Positions 1 to 7,759 of a DNA stretch of 24,606 nucleotides are shown here, piece by piece. The notes under the pieces are model-generated. The model saw only the letters and a program-made list of their open reading frames with translations, did no database searches and had not been told where the DNA came from. Origin of the DNA: Sulfuricurvum sp. (lineage in GTDB: Bacteria > Campylobacterota > Campylobacteria > Campylobacterales > Sulfurimonadaceae); contig JACXUE010000037.1 of the NCBI GenBank assembly GCA_014764075.1, positions 1 to 24,606 of the forward strand, in the 5' to 3' direction. The stretch's first letter is position 1; each line of letters begins with the position of its first letter. The position numbers and the translations under genes are program-made.

Positions 1-28
1 CTCAACGTTGCCGTAACGGCAGGAATCG

Positions 29-352
29 TTAGTTTTCTACCATAAGGTTATAAGGGCGGCGAATATCTTCGATCACTTCACCGACGCTCATATGGCGGGT
101 TTTACGCAAAAACTCCCGCCCTTGAAAGAAAATCAAAACCGTCGGAATCGCAAAGACGCTAAAATGAGAGGCGATTTCAGGCTTTTCGGAGATGTCGATA
201 CTTTCGATGATAAACGTAGGAAAGTACTCCGTTATCGCTTGGGTCAGTTTCGGTTTGAGGGCATAACAGACGTTGCAGGTGGGTGCACTGAAATAGAGCA
301 TAACGGCATCATGGGACGTGAGTGTTTGGTTGATTGAGTCTAATGTTTGCAT
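29..352 (-). CDS. Thioredoxin-like protein (107 aa)
   Basis: This is a small cytoplasmic thioredoxin-fold protein, expected to take part in thiol-disulfide exchange; its partner is unknown. The redox pair C26-N-V-C29 follows the usual beta strand and precedes the helix (motif SAPTCNVC). A cis-proline is visible at P70 in FAIPT, followed by the last strands and a C-terminal helix. The length matches a single thioredoxin domain, and there is no signal peptide. The active site CNVC differs from classical CGPC, so it is a thioredoxin-like protein rather than the housekeeping thioredoxin. Its start codon lies only 12 bases from that of the divergent radical SAM gene. I see no clear Shine-Dalgarno sequence before it, while a TATAAT lies just upstream on this strand (see findings). 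Confidence 0.85.
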   Translation of the reverse strand: MQTLDSINQTLTSHDAVMLYFSAPTCNVCYALKPKLTQAITEYFPTFIIESIDISEKPEIASHFSVFAIPTVLIFFQGREFLRKTRHMSVGEVIEDIRRPYNLMVEN

Positions 353-364
353 AAAGGGATTATA

Positions 365-1060
365 ATGAAATTCAGCCGTGCCTACGTTGAAATAACCAAT
401 ATTTGTGGGCTATCATGCAATTTTTGTCCTCCAAAAGAGCAACCCTCGCAAACTATGAGTGCTGATTTTTTCAAACACGTGTTACAAGAGCTAAAGCCCT
501 ATACCGATGAATTAGCATTTCACGTTATGGGTGATCCGATGGTGCTTAGCAATCTGCGAGAGTATCTCGACTGTGCGCACACTTTTGGTTTTAAGGTGAT
601 GATAACCACCAGCGGATTTTATTTGGATGAGGTGCGTCGGCAGAACCTTTTTCATCCCTCACTTCGTCAAGTTAATATTTCCCTTAACAGTTTTAATAAA
701 AACAGTGTGTCTCGGACGTTTGAAGCCTATATGGAACCGATATTAGCTTTGTGTGATGAGAAGCTCTCTTGTGAGGGTGATTTTTTCATTAATCTTCGTC
801 TTTGGAATTTGGATGATGTTCATAGCGAGAACCATTTTAATGAACGACTTTTTGAACTTTTAGAGAATCATTTTGCTCTTGAGTCGGGGATGATTGTTTC
901 GCGTATCAGCGGTGAACGTCAGAGTATCCGTTTGGCATCTAAGATATTGCTCCATTTTGATCGCTATTTTGAGTGGCCAAGCCTCCACAATCGGGTAGTT
1001 GGTGATGGGTATTGTCTAGGATTACAGAAACAAATCGCGGTTTTAGCAAGAGCGATTTAA
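365..1060 (+). CDS. Radical SAM protein, C-terminally truncated (probably disrupted)
   Basis: The N-terminal half is a radical SAM domain: C14, C18 and C21 form the CX3CX2C motif in ITNICGLSCNFC, which binds the [4Fe-4S] cluster that cleaves S-adenosylmethionine. A glycine-containing strand follows at FHVMGDPM. I chose ATG 365 because AAGGG lies 6 bases upstream; an in-frame ATG at 347 is possible. Relatives of this kind usually continue after the YCLGLQKQIAVL region into a cysteine-rich SPASM-like segment and end in a Y-x-x-R-F type tail. Here the frame stops four codons after IAVL. The +1 frame at 1050-1079 reads ERFKTKGQS-stop, and that stop overlaps the mgtE ATG as ATGA. I infer that a C-terminal coding segment is missing. 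The substrate is unknown. Confidence 0.75.
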   Translation: MKFSRAYVEITNICGLSCNFCPPKEQPSQTMSADFFKHVLQELKPYTDELAFHVMGDPMVLSNLREYLDCAHTFGFKVMITTSGFYLDEVRRQNLFHPSLRQVNISLNSFNKNSVSRTFEAYMEPILALCDEKLSCEGDFFINLRLWNLDDVHSENHFNERLFELLENHFALESGMIVSRISGERQSIRLASKILLHFDRYFEWPSLHNRVVGDGYCLGLQKQIAVLARAI

Positions 1061-1075
1061 AACCAAAGGGCAGTC

Positions 1076-2428
1076 ATGATTGAAAATTTGATCGAATCCA
1101 TAAAAAATCGTGTTACCCTCCACAATGAAGGCATTGACGAAAACGTCCATATTTATGAAATCGCCGCTCTTTTAAAGACGCTTCATGATGAAGATGAAGA
1201 GCTTTATGCTCAAACTCTAGAAACTCTCCCTTCTGAAATTTTGGCGGAAGTTCTTTTGGAGATGCCTCAACAGCATATGGAAGAGGCGTATGAGCAGTTG
1301 GGAGCTGAAGGGCTTGCAAATCTAGCTTACGAACTCGATACGGATGATGCGGCCGACTTGATTCAATATATTGAAGAGGTGGATGAGGAGCTTGCTGAGG
1401 AGGTTCTCTCCAAACTTCCTGATGAAGAGCGGGCAACGATTGAAACGTTGATTTCATATGGCGATAACGAAGCTGGCGCATATATGCAGACCGAGCTTTT
1501 CGAAGCGTATTCAAATGAGAGTGTAGGCGAATCGATCAAACGTTTACGCGCAATGAAGGCTGAAGAGCTGATCGATAACGTCCATCAGGTCTTTATTGTT
1601 GACAAACATCGCCGTTTGATTGGGGCGATTTTGCTGGAAGATTTGATTTTGCACGAAAGCGATGAGCTGTATCGGGATATATTGCATGAGGGGCACAACA
1701 CTGTTCATGTTCACGCTCACGATGAAATTTACGATGTTGTCGAAGTGTTTGCCAACTATAACCTCAATACACTTGCTGTTGTGGACGAGAATCAAATTTT
1801 GCTCGGGCGCATCACTGCCGATGATATTCATGACGTTATGGAAGGGCGGGCGACAGAGCAGATCTATCACATGGCAGGGGTTAACGAAGAGGCTGAGGAG
1901 GATGAAGAGTTTTGGAGCATTGGAAAAACCCGCGCTATTTGGCTGGGTATTAATCTAATAACGGCAATCGCCGCATCGATCGTTATTGGAATGTTTGATG
2001 CAACCATCGAAGCAATCGTCGCTTTGGCTATTTTGATGCCGATCGTTGCGTCAATGGGAGGGAATGCTGGGACACAGACGCTCACCGTTACGGTGCGTAA
2101 AATCGCCTTAGGTGAAATCGAAGGGAAAGAAGCATATGTAACGGTCAAAAGAGAGGTGTTGCTAGCCCTTTTTAACGGTCTTTTGTTTGCTGTTGTAATC
2201 GGTGCGGTAGCGTATCTATGGTTTAAAATCCCATTGTTGGGCTTAGTCATTGCGTTATCAATGATTATTAATCTTTTCTTTGCGGGATTTTTTGGTACTA
2301 TTATTCCATTGGGACTTCGTCGGGCAGGTATAGATCCAGCGATTGGTTCGACGGTTATTCTAACAACAGTGACAGATGTTGTCGGTTTTTTAAGTTTCTT
2401 AGGGCTTGCAACATTAATTTTACTTTAA
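1076..2428 (+). CDS. mgtE: Mg2+ transporter/channel MgtE
   Basis: This is an inner-membrane magnesium channel of the MgtE family, of full length (450 aa). The order is typical: an acidic superhelical N domain (about 1-130), a CBS-domain pair (about 131-260) that senses cytosolic Mg2+, a connecting helix, then five hydrophobic helices (about 285-450). The pore signature GGNAGTQ lies at 328-334, and the Mg2+-coordinating Asp of the family is at D434 in TVTDVVGF. In known MgtE proteins, bound Mg2+ closes the pore, so regulation is mainly post-translational. Its ATG overlaps the TGA that would end the undamaged radical SAM gene, which suggests translational coupling. The Ca2+/H+ antiporter gene follows after 14 bases. 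Confidence 0.95.
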   Translation: MIENLIESIKNRVTLHNEGIDENVHIYEIAALLKTLHDEDEELYAQTLETLPSEILAEVLLEMPQQHMEEAYEQLGAEGLANLAYELDTDDAADLIQYIEEVDEELAEEVLSKLPDEERATIETLISYGDNEAGAYMQTELFEAYSNESVGESIKRLRAMKAEELIDNVHQVFIVDKHRRLIGAILLEDLILHESDELYRDILHEGHNTVHVHAHDEIYDVVEVFANYNLNTLAVVDENQILLGRITADDIHDVMEGRATEQIYHMAGVNEEAEEDEEFWSIGKTRAIWLGINLITAIAASIVIGMFDATIEAIVALAILMPIVASMGGNAGTQTLTVTVRKIALGEIEGKEAYVTVKREVLLALFNGLLFAVVIGAVAYLWFKIPLLGLVIALSMIINLFFAGFFGTIIPLGLRRAGIDPAIGSTVILTTVTDVVGFLSFLGLATLILL

Positions 2429-2442
2429 TAAAGGATGATGAA

Positions 2443-3594
2443 TTGGACAGGCGGATACGCTACTTTATCGAAGATTACTGGGACATATTTATTGGAATAG
2501 TCGCAATTGGGGCTTCATTTGTGTTTCACACCCAACACGACTCGGCGATGGCTGCTCTTTTCTCCGCAATCGGCATTGCAGCCCTATCTCTCACCGTTGC
2601 CGAAGTGGCCGATATCCTCTCTGAACGACTCCATGAACCTTATGGGAGTTTTGTTCTCACCTTTAGCGCCGTAGCGGTTGAAATCATCCTCTTGTATGTT
2701 ATTGTGCTTGAAGTCAAACACTCTCCGGAGGTTTTGGAGACGGTCAAAGGGGGGATTATTTCGGCAGTCATCGTTGATTTGAACGTTCTGTTGGGATTAG
2801 CTGTCTTTTTGGGGGGATTGGCGTATACCCAACAGCAGCACAATAAAGAGACCTCCAGTGCGTACAGTACCGTCTTGTTTGTCGCTTCAAGCGCGTTGCT
2901 GGTTCCGGGATTGTTGAGTCATGCCGAACACGGGATAGAAGAATTAACCCATGTAAGTCATTTGATTGCAGGGGTATTGCTTTTGTTCTACTTAATTATT
3001 TTCATCTTTCAGACCCGTACCCACACCCATTTTTTCAAAGCGACGGCACGGAGCCGTTTTTTCCGGTTGAAGCGGAAACTCCAAGAGGAAGAGGATGCTG
3101 AAATTAACGAAAACGAGTCAAGTGATTATATTTTTGAACATCTCAGTACTATGGTCAATTTCTTTGCGATTTTCTTTTTTATAGCCATTATCGCTTTTGG
3201 GGCGGAGATTTTTGCCGGAGAAGGGGTGAGTGTCGCCAAAGAGTACGGGATTTCGGCTGGGCTCGCTGGATTGGTGATCGCTATTATTAGCGTGAGTCCC
3301 GAAATTTTTACCGCCGTACGTGCCGCACGCAACGATCAGATCCAAAGAGTTGTCAATATCGCTATGGGGGCATCCACTGTCTCCATTATTCTGACGGTTC
3401 CGATTTTGATGATGCTGGCCTATTTCAGCGGAATCAATCTTACCCTCGATTTTAATCCCCTCCAAATCGGGGCGCTTTTATTGACCATTTTGCTGGTATG
3501 GAAAACAACCGATGAGGGAGAGACCAACTATTTTGAGGGGGCGTCGCATCTGATGTTTTTTCTAAGTTATGCAATTATTGCGGCATATTACTGA
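2443..3594 (+). CDS. Ca2+/H+ (CaCA family) antiporter, ChaA-like
   Basis: This is an integral inner-membrane cation/proton exchanger, probably exporting Ca2+ (or Na+) in exchange for protons. Two inverted alpha repeats are visible: the first around LHEPYGSFVLTFSAVAVE and the second around LVIAIISVSPEIFTAVRAA, followed by RNDQIQRVVNIAMGAS. Each carries the conserved acidic residue (VAVE and SPE) expected to bind the cation. There are about ten hydrophobic segments, with an acidic cytoplasmic loop (EEEDAEINENESS) between the halves. The 383-residue length fits ChaA-type proteins. The start is a TTG with AGGA 7 bases upstream; nearby ATGs are in another frame that stops quickly. The gene sits between mgtE and yaaA with a 1-base overlap at its end, so these probably form an operon for divalent ions. 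Confidence 0.88.
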   Translation: MDRRIRYFIEDYWDIFIGIVAIGASFVFHTQHDSAMAALFSAIGIAALSLTVAEVADILSERLHEPYGSFVLTFSAVAVEIILLYVIVLEVKHSPEVLETVKGGIISAVIVDLNVLLGLAVFLGGLAYTQQQHNKETSSAYSTVLFVASSALLVPGLLSHAEHGIEELTHVSHLIAGVLLLFYLIIFIFQTRTHTHFFKATARSRFFRLKRKLQEEEDAEINENESSDYIFEHLSTMVNFFAIFFFIAIIAFGAEIFAGEGVSVAKEYGISAGLAGLVIAIISVSPEIFTAVRAARNDQIQRVVNIAMGASTVSIILTVPILMMLAYFSGINLTLDFNPLQIGALLLTILLVWKTTDEGETNYFEGASHLMFFLSYAIIAAYY

Positions 3595-4331
3595 TGGTCA
3601 TCCTTTTTTCCCCGAGCGAAGGGAAACGGGAGGGCGGTACACTCCCTCCGCTCAACCCGCAAAGTCTCATTTTCCCCGATCTTTATCCGAAGCGTCTTGA
3701 GGTGATCGAGCGGTATGAATCGTTGATACGTGAGGGGAACGACCAAAGCCTCTATGAACTGTTCGGAATTAAAGATCCCAAAGAGTATGACCGTTATCGC
3801 ACCGCATTAACGTCGGTTCCGACAATGAAAGCAATTGAGCGTTATGAGGGTGTGGCATACGATTATCTCAAGTATCGTGAATTGAGCAATGAAGTGCAAA
3901 ACTATATTGATAACCGTACCATCATCTTTTCCAATCTTTTCGGACCGATCAGAGCTTCTGACAACATCCCCGATTACAAACTCAAACAAGGTGCTTCAAT
4001 CGGAGCATTGCTCCCTGATAAACATTATAAAACCCATTTTAGTGCGGCGTTGAATGCCCTTATTGGTGAGGATGAAATTTTGGACTTACGTGCGGGGTAT
4101 TACGATAAATTCTATCTCCCCGCCAAAGCGGCGGTGACATTGAAGTTTCTCAAAGGGGGGAAAGTGGTAAGCCATTGGGCAAAGGCGTATCGGGGGATCG
4201 TATTGCGTGAAGCGGCAAAAGGGCAAATCGAAACGATTGCTGAGTTATTGGCGCTCGATATTGAGGGGCTTATGATCCATGAAATTGTCGAAACGAAAAA
4301 TAAAAAAGAGATAATTTACACAATTTATTGA
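3594..4331 (+). CDS. yaaA: YaaA family (DUF328/UPF0246) peroxide-stress protein
   Basis: This is a cytoplasmic protein of the YaaA family. The E. coli member is induced by OxyR and limits damage by lowering unincorporated iron during peroxide stress. Family landmarks are present: the N-terminal LFSPSEGK (paralleling the usual LxSPAKT), a central block RTIIFSNLFGPIRASD, the block LDLRAGYYDKFY, and VSHWAKAYRG toward the C-terminus. The 245-residue length is normal. The ATG overlaps the TGA of the antiporter gene by one base, so translation is probably coupled. A role in iron or peroxide homeostasis here is inferred from the family only. The gene ends just before the tRNA promoter and no clear intrinsic terminator separates them. 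Confidence 0.88.
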   Translation: MVILFSPSEGKREGGTLPPLNPQSLIFPDLYPKRLEVIERYESLIREGNDQSLYELFGIKDPKEYDRYRTALTSVPTMKAIERYEGVAYDYLKYRELSNEVQNYIDNRTIIFSNLFGPIRASDNIPDYKLKQGASIGALLPDKHYKTHFSAALNALIGEDEILDLRAGYYDKFYLPAKAAVTLKFLKGGKVVSHWAKAYRGIVLREAAKGQIETIAELLALDIEGLMIHEIVETKNKKEIIYTIY

Positions 4332-4348
4332 TTTTCTTTGCTTTGCTC

Positions 4349-4377
4349 TTGACATTTTAGTAAAGAGCATATATAAT
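4349..4377 (+). promoter_or_regulatory. Sigma70 promoter for the tRNA cluster
   Basis: TTGACA at 4349-4354 and TATAAT at 4372-4377 are perfect -35 and -10 hexamers separated by 17 bases. Transcription is expected to start near 4384, about 15 bases before the first tRNA. A full -35 box is unusual in Campylobacterota, whose promoters often have only the -10, and is consistent with strong stable-RNA expression. Confidence 0.85.
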
Positions 4378-4398
4378 TTCGGCTCCATTTCGCCAAAT

Positions 4399-4474
4399 GC
4401 CGGTTTAGCTCAGTTGGTAGAGCAACTGATTTGTAATCAGTAGGTCGGGAGTTCGAGTCCCCCAACCGGCACCA
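4399..4474 (+). tRNA. tRNA-Thr (TGT anticodon)
   Basis: A complete cloverleaf is visible: acceptor GCCGGTT pairs with AACCGGC, the D arm begins GCTCAGTTGGTAGAGC, the anticodon loop carries TGT (ACA codons), the T arm has GTTCGAGTC, and CCA is encoded. It is the first of four tRNA genes ahead of tuf. Confidence 0.97.
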
Positions 4475-4527
4475 TGTAGAAATTGGAACGCATTACATTT
4501 ATCAGTGTTAGACCAGATTATGGCCGT

Positions 4528-4613
<86 letters not shown>

Positions 4614-4616
4614 TCT

Positions 4617-4693
<77 letters not shown>

Positions 4694-4770
4694 CTGGGAG
4701 CTGAAGTACAATTCGTAATATTTACTTCATCATTACCTTAAAACCGTAAAATAGTTTTTAAGCTTCCAAA

Positions 4771-4796
4771 ATAAAATTAATTTTATCATTGTTTAT
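4771..4796 (+). promoter_or_regulatory. AT-rich palindrome and possible -10 before tRNA-Thr(GGT)
   Basis: ATAAAATTAATTTTAT (4771-4786) is a perfect 16-base palindrome in the 103-base gap after tRNA-Gly. TATCAT (4784-4789) lies 7 bases before the tRNA and could be a -10 box. No -35 is clear, and read-through from the upstream promoter is also possible. Confidence 0.35.
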
Positions 4797-4871
<75 letters not shown>

Positions 4872-4925
4872 GTAATAATTTTGTAATTTTTTGAAAGCTT
4901 GAAAGCTATTTCAGCTGTTTTTTGG

Positions 4926-4931
4926 TATAAT
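4926..4931 (+). promoter_or_regulatory. -10 element of the tuf promoter
   Basis: TATAAT follows a T-run and GG (TTTTTTGGTATAAT), which resembles the T-rich, extended -10 promoters of Campylobacterota. It lies 36 bases before the tuf ATG. A tandem repeat of TTGAAAGC (4891-4906) sits upstream, but its spacing is too long for a normal -35. Confidence 0.7.
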
Positions 4932-4967
4932 TCCAAGTTCATTTTACACATTCAGTCGGAGGACACT

Positions 4968-6167
4968 ATGGCAAAAGAAAAGTTTACGCGTACTAAACCA
5001 CACGTTAACATCGGTACAATCGGTCACGTTGACCACGGTAAAACTACGTTGACTGCTGCTATCACAGCGGTACTTGCGGTAACAAACGGTGCTGCAATGA
5101 TGGATTACGATCAAATCGATAACGCTCCTGAAGAGCGCGAGCGCGGTATTACGATCGCTACTTCACACGTTGAGTACGAAACTGACAAACGTCACTATGC
5201 TCACGTTGACTGTCCTGGACACGCCGACTATGTTAAAAACATGATTACCGGTGCTGCTCAAATGGATGGAGCTATCCTTGTTGTTTCTGCAGCAGACGGT
5301 CCAATGCCACAAACTCGTGAGCACATTCTTCTTTCTAAACAAGTTGGTGTTCCATACATCGTTGTTTTCATGAACAAAGAAGATATGGTTGATGACGAAG
5401 AACTTCTTGAGCTCGTTGAGATGGAAATTCGTGAACTTCTTGATACCTATGATTTCCCAGGTGACGATACTCCAATCGTAGCTGGTTCTGCTCTTCGTGC
5501 GCTTGAAGAGGCAAAAAGTGGTACTCTTGGTGAGTGGTCAGCTAAAATCCAAAAATTGATGGCAGCGGTTGATGAATACATCCCTGAGCCGGTTCGTGAT
5601 ACAGATAAAGACTTCTTGATGCCAATAGAGGACGTTTTCTCAATCTCTGGACGTGGAACCGTTGTTACCGGTCGTATCGAGCGTGGTGTAATCAAAGTTG
5701 GTGACACTATCGAGATCGTTGGTATCCGTGATACTCAAACAACTACTGTAACCGGTGTTGAGATGTTCCGTAAAGAGATGGATCAAGGTGAAGCTGGTGA
5801 TAACTGCGGTCTTCTTCTCCGTGGTACGAAAAAAGAAGATGTTGAGCGTGGACAAGTTCTTTGTAAGCCAAAATCAATCACTCCTCACACTAAATTTGAG
5901 GCAGAGATTTACGTATTGACTAAAGATGAAGGTGGACGTCATACTCCATTCTTTAACGGTTACCGCCCACAATTCTACGTTCGTACGACAGACGTAACAG
6001 GCGCAATCACCCTTCAAGAAGGTACTGAAATGGTTATGCCAGGGGATAACGTTAAAATTGTTGCTGAATTGATCCACCCGATCGCTATGGAAGAGGGTAC
6101 TCGCTTCGCAATCCGTGAAGGTGGACGTACTGTCGGTGCTGGGGTTGTTTCTAAAATCCTTGCATAA
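4968..6167 (+). CDS. tuf: Elongation factor Tu
   Basis: EF-Tu is the GTPase that delivers aminoacyl-tRNA to the ribosomal A site. The 399-residue product has the P-loop GHVDHGKT (19-26), the switch region ERERGITI, DCPGH (G3), NKED (G4), and domains II and III ending in GAGVVSKILA. The ATG at 4968 is preceded by GGAGGA 4 bases upstream. An upstream in-frame ATG at 4899 would add a non-homologous leader that overlaps the promoter, so I rejected it. It sits between the tRNA cluster and rpmG as in other Campylobacterota. Codons are strongly biased, as expected for a highly expressed gene. Confidence 0.98.
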   Translation: MAKEKFTRTKPHVNIGTIGHVDHGKTTLTAAITAVLAVTNGAAMMDYDQIDNAPEERERGITIATSHVEYETDKRHYAHVDCPGHADYVKNMITGAAQMDGAILVVSAADGPMPQTREHILLSKQVGVPYIVVFMNKEDMVDDEELLELVEMEIRELLDTYDFPGDDTPIVAGSALRALEEAKSGTLGEWSAKIQKLMAAVDEYIPEPVRDTDKDFLMPIEDVFSISGRGTVVTGRIERGVIKVGDTIEIVGIRDTQTTTVTGVEMFRKEMDQGEAGDNCGLLLRGTKKEDVERGQVLCKPKSITPHTKFEAEIYVLTKDEGGRHTPFFNGYRPQFYVRTTDVTGAITLQEGTEMVMPGDNVKIVAELIHPIAMEEGTRFAIREGGRTVGAGVVSKILA

Positions 6168-6173
6168 TTTTCC

Positions 6174-6189
6174 CCAACCCTTGGGTTGG
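6174..6189 (+). terminator. Hairpin after tuf (partial terminator or processing site)
   Basis: CCAACCC-TT-GGGTTGG is a perfect 7-base-pair stem immediately after the tuf stop. No T-run follows, so it is more likely to protect the tuf 3' end or to attenuate transcription than to stop it fully before rpmG. Confidence 0.45.
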
Positions 6190-6205
6190 ACTAATAAGGT
6201 AAAAC

Positions 6206-6358
6206 ATGCGTGAAAATATTCATTTGGCGTGTGAAAAGTGTACTCGTCGTAACTATCACACCTCTAAAAACAAAAAAACTCATACTGAAAAATTTTCAGT
6301 TCGTAAGTTTTGCAAATTCTGCCGTGAGCACACAATTCACAAAGAAGCAAAACTATAA
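6206..6358 (+). CDS. rpmG: Ribosomal protein L33 (50 aa)
   Basis: This is a small protein of the 50S subunit located near the E site. It begins MRENIHLACEKC and ends HTIHKEAKL. Two CxxC pairs (CEKC and CKFC) show the zinc-ribbon, C+ form of L33. A TAAGGT motif lies before the ATG. The length of 50 residues is normal. It lies 38 bases after tuf and before tRNA-Trp, the standard order in this phylum. A longer reading frame in another phase (6210-6470) overlaps it and is an artefact. Confidence 0.95.
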   Translation: MRENIHLACEKCTRRNYHTSKNKKTHTEKFSVRKFCKFCREHTIHKEAKL

Positions 6359-6361
6359 GTT

Positions 6362-6375
6362 TTCCCTTCGGGGAA
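6362..6375 (+). other. cUUCGg-capped hairpin between rpmG and tRNA-Trp
   Basis: TTCCC-TTCG-GGGAA is a 5-base-pair stem closed by a very stable C(UUCG)G tetraloop, followed by TTTACC. It lies 8 bases before tRNA-Trp. It probably marks the 3' end of the rpmG message after the tRNA is processed out of the transcript. Confidence 0.5.
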
Positions 6376-6383
6376 TTTACCGT

Positions 6384-6459
6384 ACGTCAGTAGCTCCAAT
6401 GGTAGAGCGCCGGATTCCAAATCCGATGGTTGGGGGTTCGAGTCCCTCCTGGCGTGCCA
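6384..6459 (+). tRNA. tRNA-Trp (CCA anticodon)
   Basis: Acceptor ACGTCAG pairs with CTGGCGT. The D arm is GCTCCAATGGTAGAGC, the anticodon loop TTCCAAA carries CCA, the T arm is GGTTCGAGTCC, and CCA is encoded. The outermost anticodon-stem pair is a C-A mismatch. It is embedded in the tuf-rpmG-secE-nusG transcript, as in related genomes. Confidence 0.96.
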
Positions 6460-6521
6460 CCCATTTTTGACTAATGATGCTTTTGAGCGTTATTCGTTGG
6501 AAATGTCCTGAGGATGCGAAA

Positions 6522-6707
6522 ATGAGAAACACTTTAAGTCAAACAATTCATAATGCGAAAATGGAACTTGCCAAAGTCATTTTCCCGACTAAACTGCAAG
6601 TTAAACAAGCTTTCATCGCTGTGATCGCGGTTGTTGCGTTCGTTGTCTTGTTTTTGGCTTTGATCGATTTTATCATGTCCTCAACCGTTTCGGCAATTTT
6701 GAGTTAA
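6522..6707 (+). CDS. secE: Preprotein translocase subunit SecE
   Basis: SecE is the essential small subunit of the SecYEG channel in the inner membrane. I chose ATG 6522, giving 61 residues, because AGGA lies 7 bases upstream and 59-61 residues is typical here. An in-frame ATG at 6474 would add an unlike segment. The conserved amphipathic block ELAKVIFPTK precedes a single transmembrane helix (about residues 30-52). nusG follows 9 bases downstream, so the two are co-transcribed. Confidence 0.92.
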   Translation: MRNTLSQTIHNAKMELAKVIFPTKLQVKQAFIAVIAVVAFVVLFLALIDFIMSSTVSAILS

Positions 6708-6716
6708 GGAAAAAGT

Positions 6717-7247
6717 ATGGCACATCGTTGGTATTCGATTCAAACGTACGCCGGTAGTGAGCGGAGCGTAAAAGCTGCTATTGAAAACATTATTGCCGAA
6801 AACAACCTTCAGGATGTGATTACCGAGGTAATCGTTCCGACGGAAGATGTTATTGAAGTCAAAAATGGTAAGAAAAAAATTTCCGAGCGTTCTTTGTACT
6901 CAGGATACGTATTTGCAAACATGGATCTCTCCATCGAATTGCAACACCGAATCCAGTCGTTGCCGCGTGTTGCAGGATTTATCGGAGAGTCAAACAAACC
7001 GACGCCTCTTAGCGAAAATGACATTGCGGTTATTTTGGATCGAGTGGCGAATCGATCAGCTCCGAAACCGAAAGTCTTTTTTGATAATGGCGAGATGGTT
7101 CGAATCGTGGACGGTCCGTTTGCAAACTTTACCGGTACGGTAGACGAGTACGATCTTGAGCATGGTACATTGAAATTAAACGTGTCGATTTTCGGGCGCA
7201 GTACTCCGGTCGATATATCATATACTCAAGTCGAAAAAATTATTTAA
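6717..7247 (+). CDS. nusG: Transcription termination/antitermination factor NusG
   Basis: NusG binds RNA polymerase, suppresses pausing and links to Rho and the ribosome. The 176-residue protein has the N-terminal NGN domain (WYSIQTYAGSE start, IVPTEDVIEV, YSGYVFANMDL) and the C-terminal KOW domain (about 120-176) with VRIVDGPFANFTGTVDE. The start ATG is preceded by AAGGA. It lies between secE and rplK in the conserved order. Confidence 0.97.
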   Translation: MAHRWYSIQTYAGSERSVKAAIENIIAENNLQDVITEVIVPTEDVIEVKNGKKKISERSLYSGYVFANMDLSIELQHRIQSLPRVAGFIGESNKPTPLSENDIAVILDRVANRSAPKPKVFFDNGEMVRIVDGPFANFTGTVDEYDLEHGTLKLNVSIFGRSTPVDISYTQVEKII

Positions 7248-7268
7248 TCTCAAACAAAGGAAGCACAA

Positions 7269-7694
7269 ATGGCAAAGAAAATTACTGGCTACATCAAGTT
7301 GCAAATTCAAGCCGGCGCCGCTAACCCAGCACCGCCGGTAGGTCCTGCTCTTGGTCAACGTGGTGTTAATATCATGGAGTTCTGTAAAGCGTTCAACGAG
7401 CGTACGAAAGATAAGGCGGGATTCAAACTTCCAACTGTTATCACGGTATATGCGGACAAAACGTTCTCATTTATCACCAAGCAACCTTCAAATACCGCAT
7501 TGATTATGAACAAAATCGGTATCAAAAAAGGTTCTGATAACCCGATGAAGAATAAAGTTGCGAAAATCACCAAAGCGCAAATTATGGAGATCGTCAAGCA
7601 AAAAATGCAAGACATGAATACCCAAGATGAAGAAGCTGCTGCGCGGACTATTGCCGGCTCGGCTCGTTCAATGGGAATCGACGTCGTCGAATAA
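7269..7694 (+). CDS. rplK: Ribosomal protein L11
   Basis: L11 forms the base of the GTPase-associated centre with 23S rRNA. The 141-residue product has the N-terminal motif PAPPVGPALGQRGVNIMEF, including the proline-rich segment contacted by thiostrepton-type antibiotics, and a normal C-terminal rRNA-binding domain ending in GSARSMGIDVVE. AAAGGA precedes the ATG. It lies 21 bases after nusG. Confidence 0.98.
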   Translation: MAKKITGYIKLQIQAGAANPAPPVGPALGQRGVNIMEFCKAFNERTKDKAGFKLPTVITVYADKTFSFITKQPSNTALIMNKIGIKKGSDNPMKNKVAKITKAQIMEIVKQKMQDMNTQDEEAAARTIAGSARSMGIDVVE

Positions 7695-7701
7695 TTCCTC
7701 T

Positions 7702-7721
7702 GCTCTTCGACCGCAAAGAGC
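7702..7721 (+). promoter_or_regulatory. Hairpin in the rplK-rplA spacer
   Basis: GCTCTT and AAGAGC form a perfect 6-base-pair stem around an 8-base loop, 38 bases before rplA. L1 is known to repress its own operon by binding mRNA in other bacteria, so this may be a regulatory structure, but I cannot show the canonical L1 site here. Confidence 0.35.
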
Positions 7722-7759
7722 TCAATTACTGCGGCAGATTCTAAAATTGGAGAATTCAA

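Noticed and set aside
4899..4967. Upstream extension of tuf to ATG 4899
   Set aside because: It would include the tuf promoter and ribosome-binding site and add residues not found in EF-Tu.
6210..6470. Plus-strand 86-codon frame
   Set aside because: It covers rpmG in the wrong phase and then reads through tRNA-Trp; rpmG at 6206-6358 explains the sequence.
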